This document shows positions 27,331-39,292 of a DNA stretch of 60,000 bases, one piece after another. Location of the stretch: NCBI GenBank assembly GCA_030141605.1, contig JAQGDQ010000024.1, positions 205,501 through 265,500 on the forward strand. The letters run 5' to 3'. The notes under the pieces were generated by a model that saw nothing but the letters and a program-made list of their open reading frames with translations, was not told the DNA's origin and did not search any database. Both the position numbers and the translations under genes were made by a program. Within the stretch, counting starts at the first letter, position 1. Each line of letters starts with the position of its first letter. Origin of the DNA: Tubiluchus corallicola. Its lineage: Eukaryota; Priapulida; Priapulimorpha; Priapulimorphida; Tubiluchidae.

Positions 27331-27506
27331 TATTTAACGTCGATATACGATATACATATACGAAGCGGAGAAACCAAACCACAGAAGCTTTATCTGACAT
27401 TAAACTATGCCACTATATATATATTGATATATTGTTGTTGTTGGCATCCTTCTGTCTCGGACGACAGAGAGTCAGTTATTGATCACATTGATGGAGCTGC
27501 AGCGTC

Positions 27507-27550
<44 letters not shown>

Positions 27551-27634
27551 GTAATATATATAGTGGTATATTTTAATGTCAGACAAAGCTTCTGTGGTTT
27601 GGTTTCTCCGCTTCGTTCTAATCGACGTTAAATA
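27331..27634. mobile_element. Foldback / MITE-like element with long terminal inverted repeats and (AT)n core
   Basis: Both ends read TATTTAACGTCGAT inward (27331-27344 and the complement of 27621-27634). Inside these, 59-bp arms at 27361-27419 and 27557-27615 are inverted copies with about three mismatches; both carry CGAAGCGGAGAAACCAAACC. The centre holds a GTTGTTGTTGGCATCC stretch, the small hairpin TGTCTCGGACGACA and an (AT)n run at 27511-27547. There is no coding capacity. It resembles a non-autonomous DNA transposon; a TA duplication is possible but unproven in AT-rich flanks. Confidence 0.75.
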
Positions 27635-27812
27635 ATTTTTTCTAACTTTAACGAGAGTGTTTATTAATTATATAACAATTCAAGTTGAGCATGGCCTAAC
27701 GCTAAACGTATAGGCTTTGTTCAAATGTAGGTTGTACTATCCCAGCAGTTATTGTACTATCCCGACATTTCTTCAGAGAATTGGAACAAATTCCGCAGAC
27801 GGTCTACAATCA

Positions 27813-27900
27813 ACCAATTAATGTGGGCTACGTCGGAGCTTCTTGTGCTTTATAACCAAGCCAATTAGTGTGGGCTACGTGGGGGCTTCTTGTGCTTACA
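27813..27900 (+). repeat. Imperfect 47-bp-period direct repeat
   Basis: CCAATTAATGTGGGCTACGT at 27814 recurs as CCAATTAGTGTGGGCTACGT at 27861, and both run on to GCTTCTTGTGCTT. It lies directly before the candidate exon at 27906. A smaller duplication of TTGTACTATCCC occurs at about 27730-27765. Confidence 0.75.
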
Positions 27901-27905
27901 TTCAG

Positions 27906-28023
27906 GCCATTATGTATTGTCTGGCTGTAATGAAGCCGGTCAGAGATTTTAGACGCTCATGGCTAACGGACATGAATACAATTTTCACAAAATTGAAGAC
28001 TTTACATATTAAACCGTCTATAG
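27906..28023 (+). CDS. Candidate orphan exon, unknown product
   Basis: Preceded by CTTACATTCAG and followed by CTATAG|GTAAGTA, both good splice consensus. The 118 nt are open in the frame that gives AIMYCLAVMKPVRDFRRSWL and then TDMNTIFTKLKTLHIKPSI. No domain is recognised and no partner exon was found on either side. Composition is plausible for coding, but an exon-like chance match in 28 kb of non-coding DNA is quite possible. Confidence 0.2.
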
Positions 28024-30259
28024 GTAAGTACAAAGGCAGCAGGTAAGCATTAAATTTGTTGCTAAAATCCCCGATGATACTAAGCCGTTGTAACAGGCGT
28101 GCTGATGAATAATAAAAACAAAAGTACGAGTACATTATAATAATAGTTCATAGAGCTGTTGATAACGTTAAAGTAAATGGTTTCTATGTACACAGTATAA
28201 TCAGGTAGGTATGAAAGCAGTGCGTGTCGGTTTGTTTGATCGAGGCTCTCATTATTGAGCTCAGAATTTGTTGTTTGTTCTGCGTCACGGTAAAATATGT
28301 CGTTTTCTTTGCATCATCCACGTGTGAAGCCCTTAGTTGGGCGATAACGACCTTGAGGACGCAGATCTCTGCACGAAGCAAGAAACAAAAATTAGGAAGA
28401 AGAAAGGAGCGTTCAGTTCACCTTAAGCAGATCCACGTTTAAAGGTTGCTTCCTTCCTTGGGTTTTCAGTTTCTAAATCACTGCGCTAATGTTTATCGCC
28501 TGCGCAATGCCCTTCACGGCTTCGCGCTATCAAGAGGTAATGAAATCCATGGCAAAAAGACAATAATCGTATTGTACACAGCCATTAGTGTGAAATTTTA
28601 CTTTACTGCAGAAAATAACCAGTTTTTTTTGAGAGATCGAAGTAAGTAATGCCACCATAATGAGACAAGATTTGTTCAGACGAAAAGCTGAAAGCATTAT
28701 TTTCATTTGCACTATTTCACGTCTTGAAAAGCAAAAATTTGAAAGAGAAAAAGAAGCAAATAACGTGTCGCAAGTGAGTAGTAGTATTAAGTTAATGTAG
28801 TGCGTGTAGTTAATGTAGGACAAGGCAATTTCAAAAGTCAGTTATCGTATCGTTATAAATAGTGCAATGAAAGTGAAATCTAGTCTAGCCCTGTCAAAAT
28901 TCCAAGTTAGTCCAAGCCACTCTAGTTCTAGTGTAGTCTAATTTAGTTCAATGCTCTGCAGATAGCTATGGAAGTAACAGATGGGTTACAGAGTTACGTA
29001 GGCATAGTTTGTAGACATGCAGACAGACAGTTAGACAGAGTCGTGGAGGCAGGCAGGCAGGTAGATAGGTAGGCCTAGTTATGTAGCTACATAGTTAGTA
29101 GGCAGGTAAGCAGGTTGAGTAAGGCAAGTAGGCAGATATCTTAGGAAAACCCAGAAAAGAAAAGAATAAAAACCAATGACTTGAGCTCTTTCGGTAAAAA
29201 TTTGTGCGTAAGTCATAGTTACGACGATAAAAATGCTGAAAATTTTACTGTTGATCTTTAACAGGATTTATGCCATTTTCAGTCATAAATAGATCATTTC
29301 TGTTACGTCTGTTACGCCTATAATGTAATTCTTTAATGATATAACAAATATAACAAATAGATTTAATGATATTCTTTAACAAATATTTAGACGAGTTTTT
29401 GTGCTGTTAAAACAAAGAAAGAATACTGTAATATTTGACTGACAGTATTTCCGACAGTAGTCCCATAAACCTATTTATAAATCGTCTAATCAGCCTGCCA
29501 CGTATTAATAATTTTAACACATACCTTTTTACTGACTGAATTAATATTGAGTTGTGTCTCTAGCTTACAAACACTCAAGTGAATTGTTAGACTCTCCTGT
29601 TTGCAGACAGGTAACAAGTCTACTCAGGTATCACAGGTGCTGCATTCAGCAACCGATTACTGGTGAATGTTTGCCACAACATCAGTTGAGTTGTCAGGTG
29701 TCGCGCAGTCGCTAGGGGACGCATGGCACACTCGCAGTAACAATCGATTCTACACCAAACACAGGCAGACAGGTGACAATAGGTACACAGTGATGAAAAG
29801 TGAAATGTGTCAGTTTTTTCTGTCAATGGGCAGATATAATTATCAGTGTCACTTGGCGATAAAAGTAATGGGGGCTCGAGTGTTGACGTATTAGTGTGTA
29901 CTCAATATTTCTGGCTGCTGATAGTAGAATCATTAGTACATAATTTGCTTGGTTATATTACTATCATTATATTACAATTTACCGTTACGAATAACAACAA
30001 TCTGTAACAAATGTTCTAACAACACCAAACAGAAATAAATGTTGCGGCAACAATAACAGCAACAATGCCAGTGAGGACACCGTCAGAGACCAAACAGCAA
30101 TAATTAGATAAAATATGAGACTATAGAGCATAACAATTGCTACCTGTTGTTGTTAATATCTTGACGATTTTAGTGTCATTGCCATTAACAAAGTCATTAT
30201 CACCTTGATCATCGCTATTGCAAATTCTCATTTTTTCGCCATCATCGTTATGATTGTTG

Positions 30260-30460
30260 TTGCTTTATCATCAGCATGCTCATTCTCTGCATTACTGTTG
30301 TGCTCATCATCGTCATCATCATCATCATCATCGTCGTCGTCGTCGTCATCATCATCATCATCATAATCATCATCGTCGTCGTCGTTGTCGTCGTCGTCAT
30401 TATCATCGCCGCCGCCGTCGTCATCATCGTTGTCGTCATCATCATCATCGTTATCACCAC
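30260..30460. repeat. Degenerate ATC/GTC trinucleotide block
   Basis: Imperfect runs of ATC, GTC and GCC. The opposite strand reads as Met/Thr runs. Not coding. Confidence 0.9.
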
Positions 30461-31751
30461 TACCAACGCATTTCCTTTTTGTTTGGTTCTCTCCTCTCCT
30501 CTCCTGTTTCCCTTTGCTTCTTTACTGGCTTTGCTGTTGATTGATTTCCATCAGTTTTAACAAATTTTATTTTTCTGGTTTAGCATTAGCTTCAAAAAAT
30601 TCTGCTTAGTGTCAATTGAATCACTAACTTACTTGTTAACCATAATGAATAGAAACATTCTTTACTGCTTTCACCCCATTCAAAGTGCTTTCCGCCCCAA
30701 GATATAAAACAACGGCTTCTTTGTATAAAAGTATAAATGAAAGCAATGCTTGAGAAATTACAAGGTAAACAAATCAAGAGTTTCTGGCTTATGTTAAGTT
30801 AGAAGCTCTTAGTGAATTTTAAACACTGCGTGCGCGGCTATGCGATTCAGGGCGGTTGGTGACATTCGGATCACGAGCTACATTCTCAAAATATGTGGCT
30901 TGGCTTGTGCCGCCGTCTTTTGGTCGTATTTCAAATGCATCTCTGGAACTTGGATGTTGAATCGTCAATCTTCACAGTGTGTCGGATGAATATGCCTGTG
31001 AGTGCACTCTGAAAATTAGTTCTGGTGGATCAGAAAGTCATCAAAAGTCTTAAAGTCGAAGAAACGTAGGCATCATTGCAGAGTTATTCAAAAAGGTAAG
31101 TTCTATTTTATTCTCCCATTTATTCGTTTTTCGCTTCAATGTAAACACTCTAATTGTACTATGACAACTGTTTTTTCACAGTCGTCGTTGTTATGTACGG
31201 GTAGAAATTACCATGTCACTTTTTGTATACAAGATAGCAGTTGTGAATTTTATAATTCCGTACACATGCACCGGTCAGAAAAAGTAAAAAAAGCTTTAAT
31301 AATACTAGAAAAAGCAAAACTTCGTTTTATATGGAACAGCTTTATTTATAGGCTATATTAGTGGTTGTTAATTCCATTATGTAATTTATGCATGTAATTG
31401 TTGCCACGAAGTGAATTGGTGCTTTTTAGCAGTGAATTGGAAAAGCTTACAGTTGAAATAGTTTGCGGGTCAACTTATAATAAACAAAAGTATGATTTAG
31501 TGCATACCATTTATTGACAATGCTCGCACTAAACACGTTCTGCACTGGACCTGCATTGCAGAAATCAGACGTGCTGATATTTGCGTTCCAGATTCGGTTT
31601 TGTTTTTGAACAGCGAACTTTCAACGCCGTGTGTGACGTCACGAATTTAACGCCATGCAGCTAAAATAATAAACGGATTAAGTTATGAAAGCAATCATCT
31701 TCAGCAACTACCAGAAATAAGTTGTGTTAATGGGATTTGGCATTTTAATCC

Positions 31752-31756
<5 letters not shown>

Positions 31757-31818
<62 letters not shown>

Positions 31819-31912
31819 GGAGAGGAGGGAGAGAAAGAGAGAGAGAAGGAGAGAGAGAGAGAGGGAGAGAGAGAGGAGAAGAGAGAGAGAGGGGGGAGAC
31901 AGAGAGGACAAA
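31757..31912. repeat. (GA)n purine tract
   Basis: A perfect (GA)n of about 45 bp followed by imperfect GA/GGGA/AAGA units, all purine on plus for about 155 bp. It gives spurious Arg-Glu and Leu-Ser frames. Confidence 0.95.
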
Positions 31913-34372
31913 GGATGGAAGAGTCATCGTCAATATGCGTAAACAACATTATCAAGGACATAGACAATTTCATGATATACAAACTGCAGTTGTGATCACA
32001 GACCAGACCAGGCAGATGGTAATGCTGACCTTGATGTATACAAAATGTCAAAATCAACAGCGTACCTGTAAGCCAAGTGTTTATGTTGTAACTCGGCAGC
32101 AGTTAATCTGTTTCATTACAAGTGATTTTCCTACAATTTTTCGCCTCAAGTCATAGCAGAATAGCAGGTATTCAGAAGCGTGGAACTTCTTATTTTAAAA
32201 CACCTCGGGACAGATCTGCAGTACAGAAGCGTTTATGCTTGTTTTGCACTATACCGTAATAATGATAGCATCATTTCTCCATTAGTGTCAGCGCTAATTT
32301 TTACAGTTCCAAAGTACTTTTTAGCTAAAGAAAGTCATAATACGTCCCAATAGCAGTTTCTCACTAGGAAAACGCTGCCGAGGTAAAGATTTATGCAATC
32401 GGTTTTTGATTAAAACTTATTATTGTCTTTAAACTTATTCAACGATTACCTGTTTTTTTTGTTTGTCTATGAAACCTGGTTGAAATTGCATAAACTACAA
32501 TTTAGTTTAAATCTTGAAAATCGAGAGATATAGAAGCTTTAAATAAAACAAAACTTTCGTACGTCATCTACAATGGAAGTTAAAAAACAATATGCGGTTA
32601 AATCTCCAAATTATAATAAATTGTGAATTTCAAAATATTAAACTTATTTACATTTGCAGCGTGCAAAGAAGTTGATAATTATTGCGATTAAGAGTGCAGT
32701 CATGTTTCAGTAAATTTGAACGGGAATGATTTGAACTGTTAATAAAATTAAAAATAGTCATGAAATTCCATGAAAATGTAGGCGTTTTTGCGACGCTGAT
32801 TCAAAATCTCAAGTACCGGGTGACCATCAAATTCACTACAACTTTCTACAAAGTTTGTATTCATCATATACAAATATCCGGCATTTAGCTTAATTTACAG
32901 CTAAGAGAAAAACTAACTTACACGCTGACGCAATCTGATTACACATTGTAAGTCGTGTAGGCTTCAGCGCATCACTCACGCTTCAGCGCCACATGAGAAT
33001 AGATTTGTTACTATCACTGACATAAAGACGTGTTTTTGCTGCTAAAATATGAAAATCAATTAATAGAAAAGTGCAGTTGTGAAAGATTTATATTACGTAC
33101 AATTAATATTGACTCCCTTGCCTAAATTTCCTATTTTTTAATATTCTAGTGGCAATTGACCACTTCCGCATAACACATTGTCTCATTTAGTTATTCGCCA
33201 GTCCTTGTACTAGACTGGATAAACTTTCGTTATAGAAAAATAAGCAAATATTTATACGTTTATTCGTTGGTTCATTAGTTCATTGAGTTCTATGATCAGC
33301 AAGAAAGAGCGTGACTTTGCGCGTTCGTTTACGTACACACTTCGATTGCAGCCTAAAATTCGCTCTATAGTCATGGTGGTAGACCCTCCAGGAGGGCCGC
33401 AATGGCTTCCTCTTTAACTGCTATTTTTATCAAGGAGTTTAAACAAACCACAGGGCAATCATTTTTTTTCCAGTCTATAGCTAGGTTGGTCAGATCCACT
33501 CTTGACTTAGAAGCTGATTATCTACAGGTTGGCTAGAGAATTTCTTCCTGGAAGAGGAAGCGGCGGAGGTGCCCGTACGGGTGGCAGAAAACGTGATATT
33601 CTTCGGGCAGTTAACAAGGCATTATTATTGGCTTCACAAAAATTACTAATTTTACTTTTTATAAAATAAGATTGTATTGTTGGCACACCGATCTTAACGC
33701 GTTCTTGAATTGTTCTGATCATTAAAAGCACAGCTACCATAGCTTGGATCAGGATCATCATCAGGCAGCAGTCTTGCATATGGATCAGATCAGAACTGAC
33801 CCTTGAAGCTAATTTCTGCAGATCGAGGATATTGCCTGGTTATAAGTGGAATGTATTTGATTACATGACTGCTTCCTGAAAAGAACTAGGACCAAATGTA
33901 CATGTAGCTGCAAAAACATTGCTAAGAACTACATAGCGATTATTGTTGATGCTTCGGGGTTGACGCCTTCATCAAATTGCTGATGAGAAGAGGAAAGAAG
34001 TTTGTAATTCGTCAAATACATCTTATAAACCTGTCTGATTATTCACACACACATATATAAGGGAGTGAGGACGGCCGATATTTAAAAAATATGTTAAAAT
34101 ATCGATTCAGCTCGGCGGACTGGACAACTGTACAATGACGGCATAAAAAGTAAAAAAAATCGATTTTGGTTGTGTAACTGGAATGTTTAAAAATCTTAGG
34201 CTTCTTAATAAAAAAGTGGCTAACTGAATTTCCGCTGGAAACAAACACCGGCGTGGAGGTTTAAGGCGATCTTACTACGTGCTTCCCACCTTGACTCATT
34301 GACAAACAGCGGCAAAATTGTCTGATCTCCGGGGTTTTATAAAGGTAATTAAACAACGAAACAAATTAACCA

Positions 34373-34470
34373 GAAAGAGAAAGAAGCGAGAAAAAAGAGG
34401 AGAGAAGAGGAGTAGCGGCAAGAGAAGAGAGGAGGGCACAGGAAAGGAGAAGAAAGGATAGGAGAGGATA
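34373..34470. repeat. Purine-rich tract
   Basis: AGAGAAAGAAGCGAGAAAA-type sequence, with GAGAAGAGG and GGAGAAG units over about 100 bp. Confidence 0.85.
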
Positions 34471-36287
34471 CATTTTCGACACTTATGATCAGAAGTAGTC
34501 CTGTACGGTCACAGTAGTCAGGATTTTTCTTGTAATTCAAAGAAAGGTTTGTGATTACAAATTGCTGTACTCAAAAGAATGAAACACAAGGACCGGTGTA
34601 ATGAATTACTTACGGAGATGACAAACTTTGTTAATCAATGATCTTACTTATCTAGCTGTGTAAAAAGATTATCCGAAGTTGACTCTGCTCACTATATGTA
34701 ATTTTATAGACCTTTTTTGTAGTGCAGTTAGCATGGCTATTGGCCAAGACGTTGATATGGAAACTATATCAATGACAGAAAACTTGTCAAAGCACTTTTC
34801 CAAGCAAAGAATGAAGCAATTTATAAAAATCTAAAGGTAATGTTCAAACCCAAGCAAAGGACGACAAATAGCCGACTATTTGGGGAAAGATACGTATGAC
34901 AGAGTCGGGTTACTTAATTCGTCGTCTTGATTCGTTACTTGGGTCTATGATTACAAAGTCACGTGCGAAAGAAATTCTCAGCAGAATTCAGAGCGATTTA
35001 TAAAAGTGCGAGTATAGAAGCAGATTCCTGATAATATAGGCGAAGAATGGTAAAATTGTGCTAATGACTAAAATTGGATAAAGCCAATTAAGCCATTTTG
35101 GTACAGCTTTTTAGTGTGAGATAGCTCACAATAAACATCAATTGATCGCTAAACATCATTTAAAATTCATTAGAAAGGGTGTCTCATCTTTACAGCGCGT
35201 GAAACACTTGCTTTTTTATGCAAGCTCGTTTTTTTACTTGGTGTGGGTAGCTTCTAATAACTGTTTTGTTTTTGGAGTTAGTATTTTGTGTGTTTGCGTA
35301 CTTATTATTTAGTGTGTTATTAGGCAATTTTGTTTTATTGCTGAAATAAAATGTGAATTAAATTGAATTAATCGAAAACCAGCTCGACAGAAGACTGCTA
35401 AGCATCAGTCTGTGGGTAGCTTTAGTTTTTCAAAATGTAATGCGTACACGAACTGCAAGGATGAGACGTGAGATGCTCCGCAACAGATCCATCACGGAAA
35501 GCGATATAACTGGAATGATAATAATTGTAGTCTCTCTTCACTTTTTACATGGAGTAAATGGTTTTATTCGTACGTGATAAAACACAAGTCAACGTTAAGC
35601 TATAATTAATGAAGAGGATGAAGATTTGTTTAAGTTAATTGGATTGGGGACGATAAAGCATTTCTATTTGCTGTCGAAAACGGTACAGCCTATTTGACCG
35701 TCGATAAATTACATTTTCGCTACTGTTTTTTCACCAGTTAAAAGATTTTAAATTTTCACAATTTGAAGTAGTTAGTTGTTACGGTGCAACTAACGGCACG
35801 GTTAGTTGTTTATGGTGTCCCCAGGTTTGTCGTTAAAGGATTTTGATTGAATGAAATCTAACCAAAGTTTTTAATAATTATAATAAAGGTAAAAAGATAA
35901 AAGAAAGTCGCTTGAACAAAATTTTGTTAGACGACATATGTTAATCAACAACTAGGTTTACAGATTTAGTGCTCAGTCATCGGACTCTATTCAGTCCTCC
36001 CATCTGGATGCACACATAAACCGCCATTATCTTTGTATAGTGAAACGCTTCGCATACTTTACTATCTGATCGAGTATTTTTTGCTTCTTTACGAGTAAAG
36101 TTTATTAAGGCCTAAGCGTAAAATTCAAACCTCTGAGAAGTTAAATGTGCAGTACTTCCGGTCTTAACATCCGCTAGTTTTACAATAATTCAGATTTTGT
36201 GGTTTTCTTGAATTCTTATTAGATGACGTCAAATTTAGAAAAGTTCATCTTTTCATCTTTTTTTCTAGGCAAGAAAAAATGCATATT

Positions 36288-36468
36288 GTGGAGCCCCCAC
36301 GGGCCACGTGGAGGAAAATTACTAGTTCGTGATCAAGAATTGTATTAAATCGTGGCAACAAATTATTAATCCATGCGCATGACATACTAATTCGTGGCCA
36401 CGAATCATTAATTGTGGACACGGCACGATTAAATAATTTTATTCGTCGTGGCGCTCTGGGAGCTCCAC
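36288..36468. mobile_element. 181-bp inverted-repeat element filled with phased palindromic units
   Basis: The ends GTGGAGCCCCCACGG... (36288-36308) and the complement of 36447-36468 (GTGGAGCTCCCAGAG...) are imperfect terminal inverted repeats, both ending in CCACG. Between them is a series of AT-flanked palindromic cores: TGATCA (centre 36332.5), GTGGCAAC (36355.5), CATGCGCATG (36376.5), the perfect 16-bp ATTCGTGGCCACGAAT (36397.5) and GTGGACAC (36417.5). The spacing is 20-23 bp. There is no coding capacity. It is consistent with a MITE; a clear target-site duplication was not found. Confidence 0.65.
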
Positions 36469-36751
36469 TGATATTAGGCTGACAGAACAATTTTGGTAGA
36501 AAATCATACCAAATTCCAGTACGAATTTTACACATAAACATTATTAACATCTGTGTGGCATCTTAAATAACTTTGTACATTTGTTAATGGTGATTTTAGC
36601 CTGACCAAACATTACACACATCAGTAGTTAAAAGAAATAACCTTGACGTATTTCTTTCAAACTGTCTTTCTGGACAATTCGCCTGTGACTGTTTGACAGA
36701 GTGTACGCGCGTGCGCGTGCGCGTGCATGTGCTTGTGTCAATGTAACAAAG

Positions 36752-36786
36752 GGAGAGAGAGAGGGGGAAGAGAGAGAGAGAGAAAG

Positions 36787-36860
<74 letters not shown>
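36752..36860. repeat. (GA)n microsatellite
   Basis: Imperfect, then perfect (GA)n, ending at 36860. Preceded by a short CGCGTG run at 36706-36725. Confidence 0.95.
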
Positions 36861-36863
<3 letters not shown>

Positions 36864-38823
36864 GGGAGAATCAGTTCTGAAATCACGAATAATTCAAGAA
36901 CCTATGTCTTGCTTTCCGTGTATGTTTGCTTCTCTGTCTTAATGTTGTCTCAAGTCTGGTCTAGCTCAGCTCACATTACACTATAAATTGCTCAGGAATG
37001 TGCAAAATGCGAGGTCTTATCCGCAATACGTAGAAATGCCTGGGTGATTTTATGAGCTATTGTAAATATCATTGCACATCTTTTGCTAGTGTAGCTGATG
37101 ACTTCGTATGTAATATTAGAGACTGAATGTCGTCGCACGTTGGTATCCTACGTATAGTGGCAAAATTGGCGATAATAAACCACATAATTGCACAACTATT
37201 TACTACATTTTAAATGCGTGATGGCTTATACACATGTCTTAACTGGAACAGTTTATTATCATATACGTGGTCGTGATATGTTTATAGTGGGTATTCAAAA
37301 GCAACTGTGTGGCTCTGTACGTCAGACTGCAGCGTATGCGTATATACTTCACAAATGTACTTTTGAAATATAGATGTCTGTCATACCATTATACTTATGG
37401 CCGGTTTATAGCTCAAAAAATTAATGCACTGTCATTGACTTAATGTTTGTTCGAGAATTACTAGTATTAGAGACATGCACTAATTATTAATAAAAACATT
37501 TCAAAAACTTACTAAATTGCACTAAGTTTACGACAATCGTTTACCAGCCAAAATTATTGCTAAACTTACTGGAACTTAATAAACTTTTAAAAACAGCCGC
37601 GAGAGAGTAGAAAGTTAATTATTCTTTCTGTTTTTTTCTATGCAACCATTTTTTCATTCTTAGATTAACTAACGAGTTAGTATGCAACGAATATTTGCTT
37701 TTTTCTTTATCAAATGATCATATACTCCAGAAGTTTATTCGTTCTAGTCATTGGCACGCGTTTGCAAACATCGGGACGCCAACAAGCGCTTTTTTAACTT
37801 GTAAATTTACCACTTTTGTGTAACCCTAGCATCGACAGATGTTCGTATTTAAATCGCTGTCTAGGGTGGGTCACGTGACATAAACTTTCTCCCGCTGAAG
37901 CCTTGCTGTACAGCTTCATCGCAATCACTTGGCTTCAATAAGTAAATGTTTCAGCTTCATTCTTTATTAAGAGGAACTATAACTTGATATAAATTATTTC
38001 AATTAGGCCTTTTCATACACTATAAGCTGTAGCCATTGCTAACACTAAGCCTGATCAGTAAATGGATAGGTGACAATCAGAAAAACTGCTTTTGGCTAGT
38101 TTCATCTGCCATTTGTCTTTGCGTACACATCTTTGGTTTCAGGTGATTATCCTTCATAATTAACTAAGATCCAGAACAGCCATATATCATCTGCTTTAGG
38201 TAGCCTTGCCTACTGAATGTTGCATTCTGTTTTGCAAATTGCTGCGTTGTATAAAAACAATAAAACCAGTTTTCCTGGCAGTCACTCACCAATTTATTAG
38301 CCATATCTAATACTGCATATTGGTCCCGCGTACACACCGTATCAAGTTAGCTAGTAATCGCCCCAAATGTTGAAAAACAGGATTACGACTTTTTTCAAAA
38401 CCAATAGCTTTTCCATATCAACAGATTTTTTTGTTTGCTTAATTCTTACTTCTTCAGCTAGAAAATGAGAAAATTTTTTAGTGCTGAAATCGCATTGATA
38501 GAAAAAAGAACAAGGTGACCAAGTAAGTTTTGGAAAACAGTATGCCCTGAGCTCTGTGGGGAACATCCCGAGGAGAGAGAGAGAGTTTATTTATCCTTCC
38601 GTATCCAACTCTGCCGGCTTCGCATTACTTCACCATCTAACGTAACATGGCTTCGTTTATGTACACAATATTACCAAAATTGTTGCAGCTTCTGTGAGTT
38701 ATACGTGACGTTTGAGCGGAGACGACGGAATAACCGCCATGCGGTAATCATACAACATTTGAGGACCTGATCCACGATTTGTTGTTGGTAAGTACAGCCT
38801 TATGACGATGGTGTTGTTACTGA

Positions 38824-39075
38824 ATGACTGATGATGAATATGATGAATATGACGATGATGATTATAATGACGATGACGACGATGATGATGGTGTGTTGGT
38901 GGTGGTGGTGGTTATGGTGGTAGTGGCGATGACGACGATGATGATAGTGGTGTTGGTGGTGGTGATGGTGGTGGTGGTGGTGGTTATGGAGGTGGTGACG
39001 ATGAAGACGATGATGATGACAATAATGACAGTGATGACAATGTCGGTGATGTTTCTGGTGATGATGATGGCAATG
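38824..39075. repeat. Degenerate GAT/GGT trinucleotide block
   Basis: GATGAC, GATGAT and GGTGGT units over about 250 bp. Translates to Asp-rich, Val-rich or Ser/His-rich runs, depending on frame. Confidence 0.9.
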
Positions 39076-39292
39076 AATTAGTGCCAATAATGGTAGTAAC
39101 AATAGTTCCACTGCTGCTAAAACTACTAAATGAATCTTTACTCTTGAGGCGTTCGTCGGGGATTAATCTTGGAACCATTGCCTTTTTTATATCAGCGATA
39201 AAGCCAGTAAAGCGCTTAAGCCAATACTGTGGAACATTGACTTTGTCCAACAAGTCAGTGATGTTAGTACAACGTTTTAAAGAAAATTGTAA
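38984..39292 (-). CDS. Candidate exon with Ser-rich repeat tail, unknown product
   Basis: On minus, a good acceptor (CAAACAG) at 39293-39295 opens a frame of about 100 codons. It contains NITDLLDKVNVPQYWLKRFT and ADIKKAMVPRLIPDER, which look protein-like. The frame then runs into the trinucleotide block as Ser/Pro-rich sequence to a stop at 38984. No family is recognised. It may be a real exon invaded by the microsatellite or a relic; no partner exons were found. Confidence 0.2.
   Translation of the reverse strand, partial: LQFSLKRCTNITDLLDKVNVPQYWLKRFTGFIADIKKAMVPRLIPDERLKSKDSFSSFSSSGTIVTTIIGTNSLPSSSPETSPTLSSLSLLSSSSSSSSPPP

Larger units (their letters stand above)
28024..36287. other. Gene-poor region with simple repeats
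   Basis: No recognisable coding domain on either strand. It holds CAGG/CAGA-type low complexity near 29.0-29.15 kb, an ATC/GTC block at 30.25-30.46 kb, a (GA)n block at 31.75-31.91 kb and a purine tract at 34.37-34.47 kb. A somewhat GC-richer stretch at about 30.83-31.095 kb ends in AAAAAG|GTAAGT and could be a non-coding first exon on plus. A stretch at 34.74-35.0 kb reads slightly like an old retrotransposon (ALFQAKNEAIYKNLK), but too weakly to call. Confidence 0.35.

Noticed and set aside
30248-30560. Met/Thr, His/Arg and Ile/Val-rich frames
   Set aside because: Translations of the ATC/GTC repeat. The same applies to 38800-39111 and 47692-48135.
31701-32057. Frames rich in Arg-Glu or Leu-Ser
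   Set aside because: Produced by the (GA)n tract. The same holds for 10727-10990 and 36596-36942.
34735-35010. Stretch reading VKALFQAKNEAIYKNLK, slightly like a retrotransposon
   Set aside because: Too short and followed by stops in all frames. Similarity is only in general composition.
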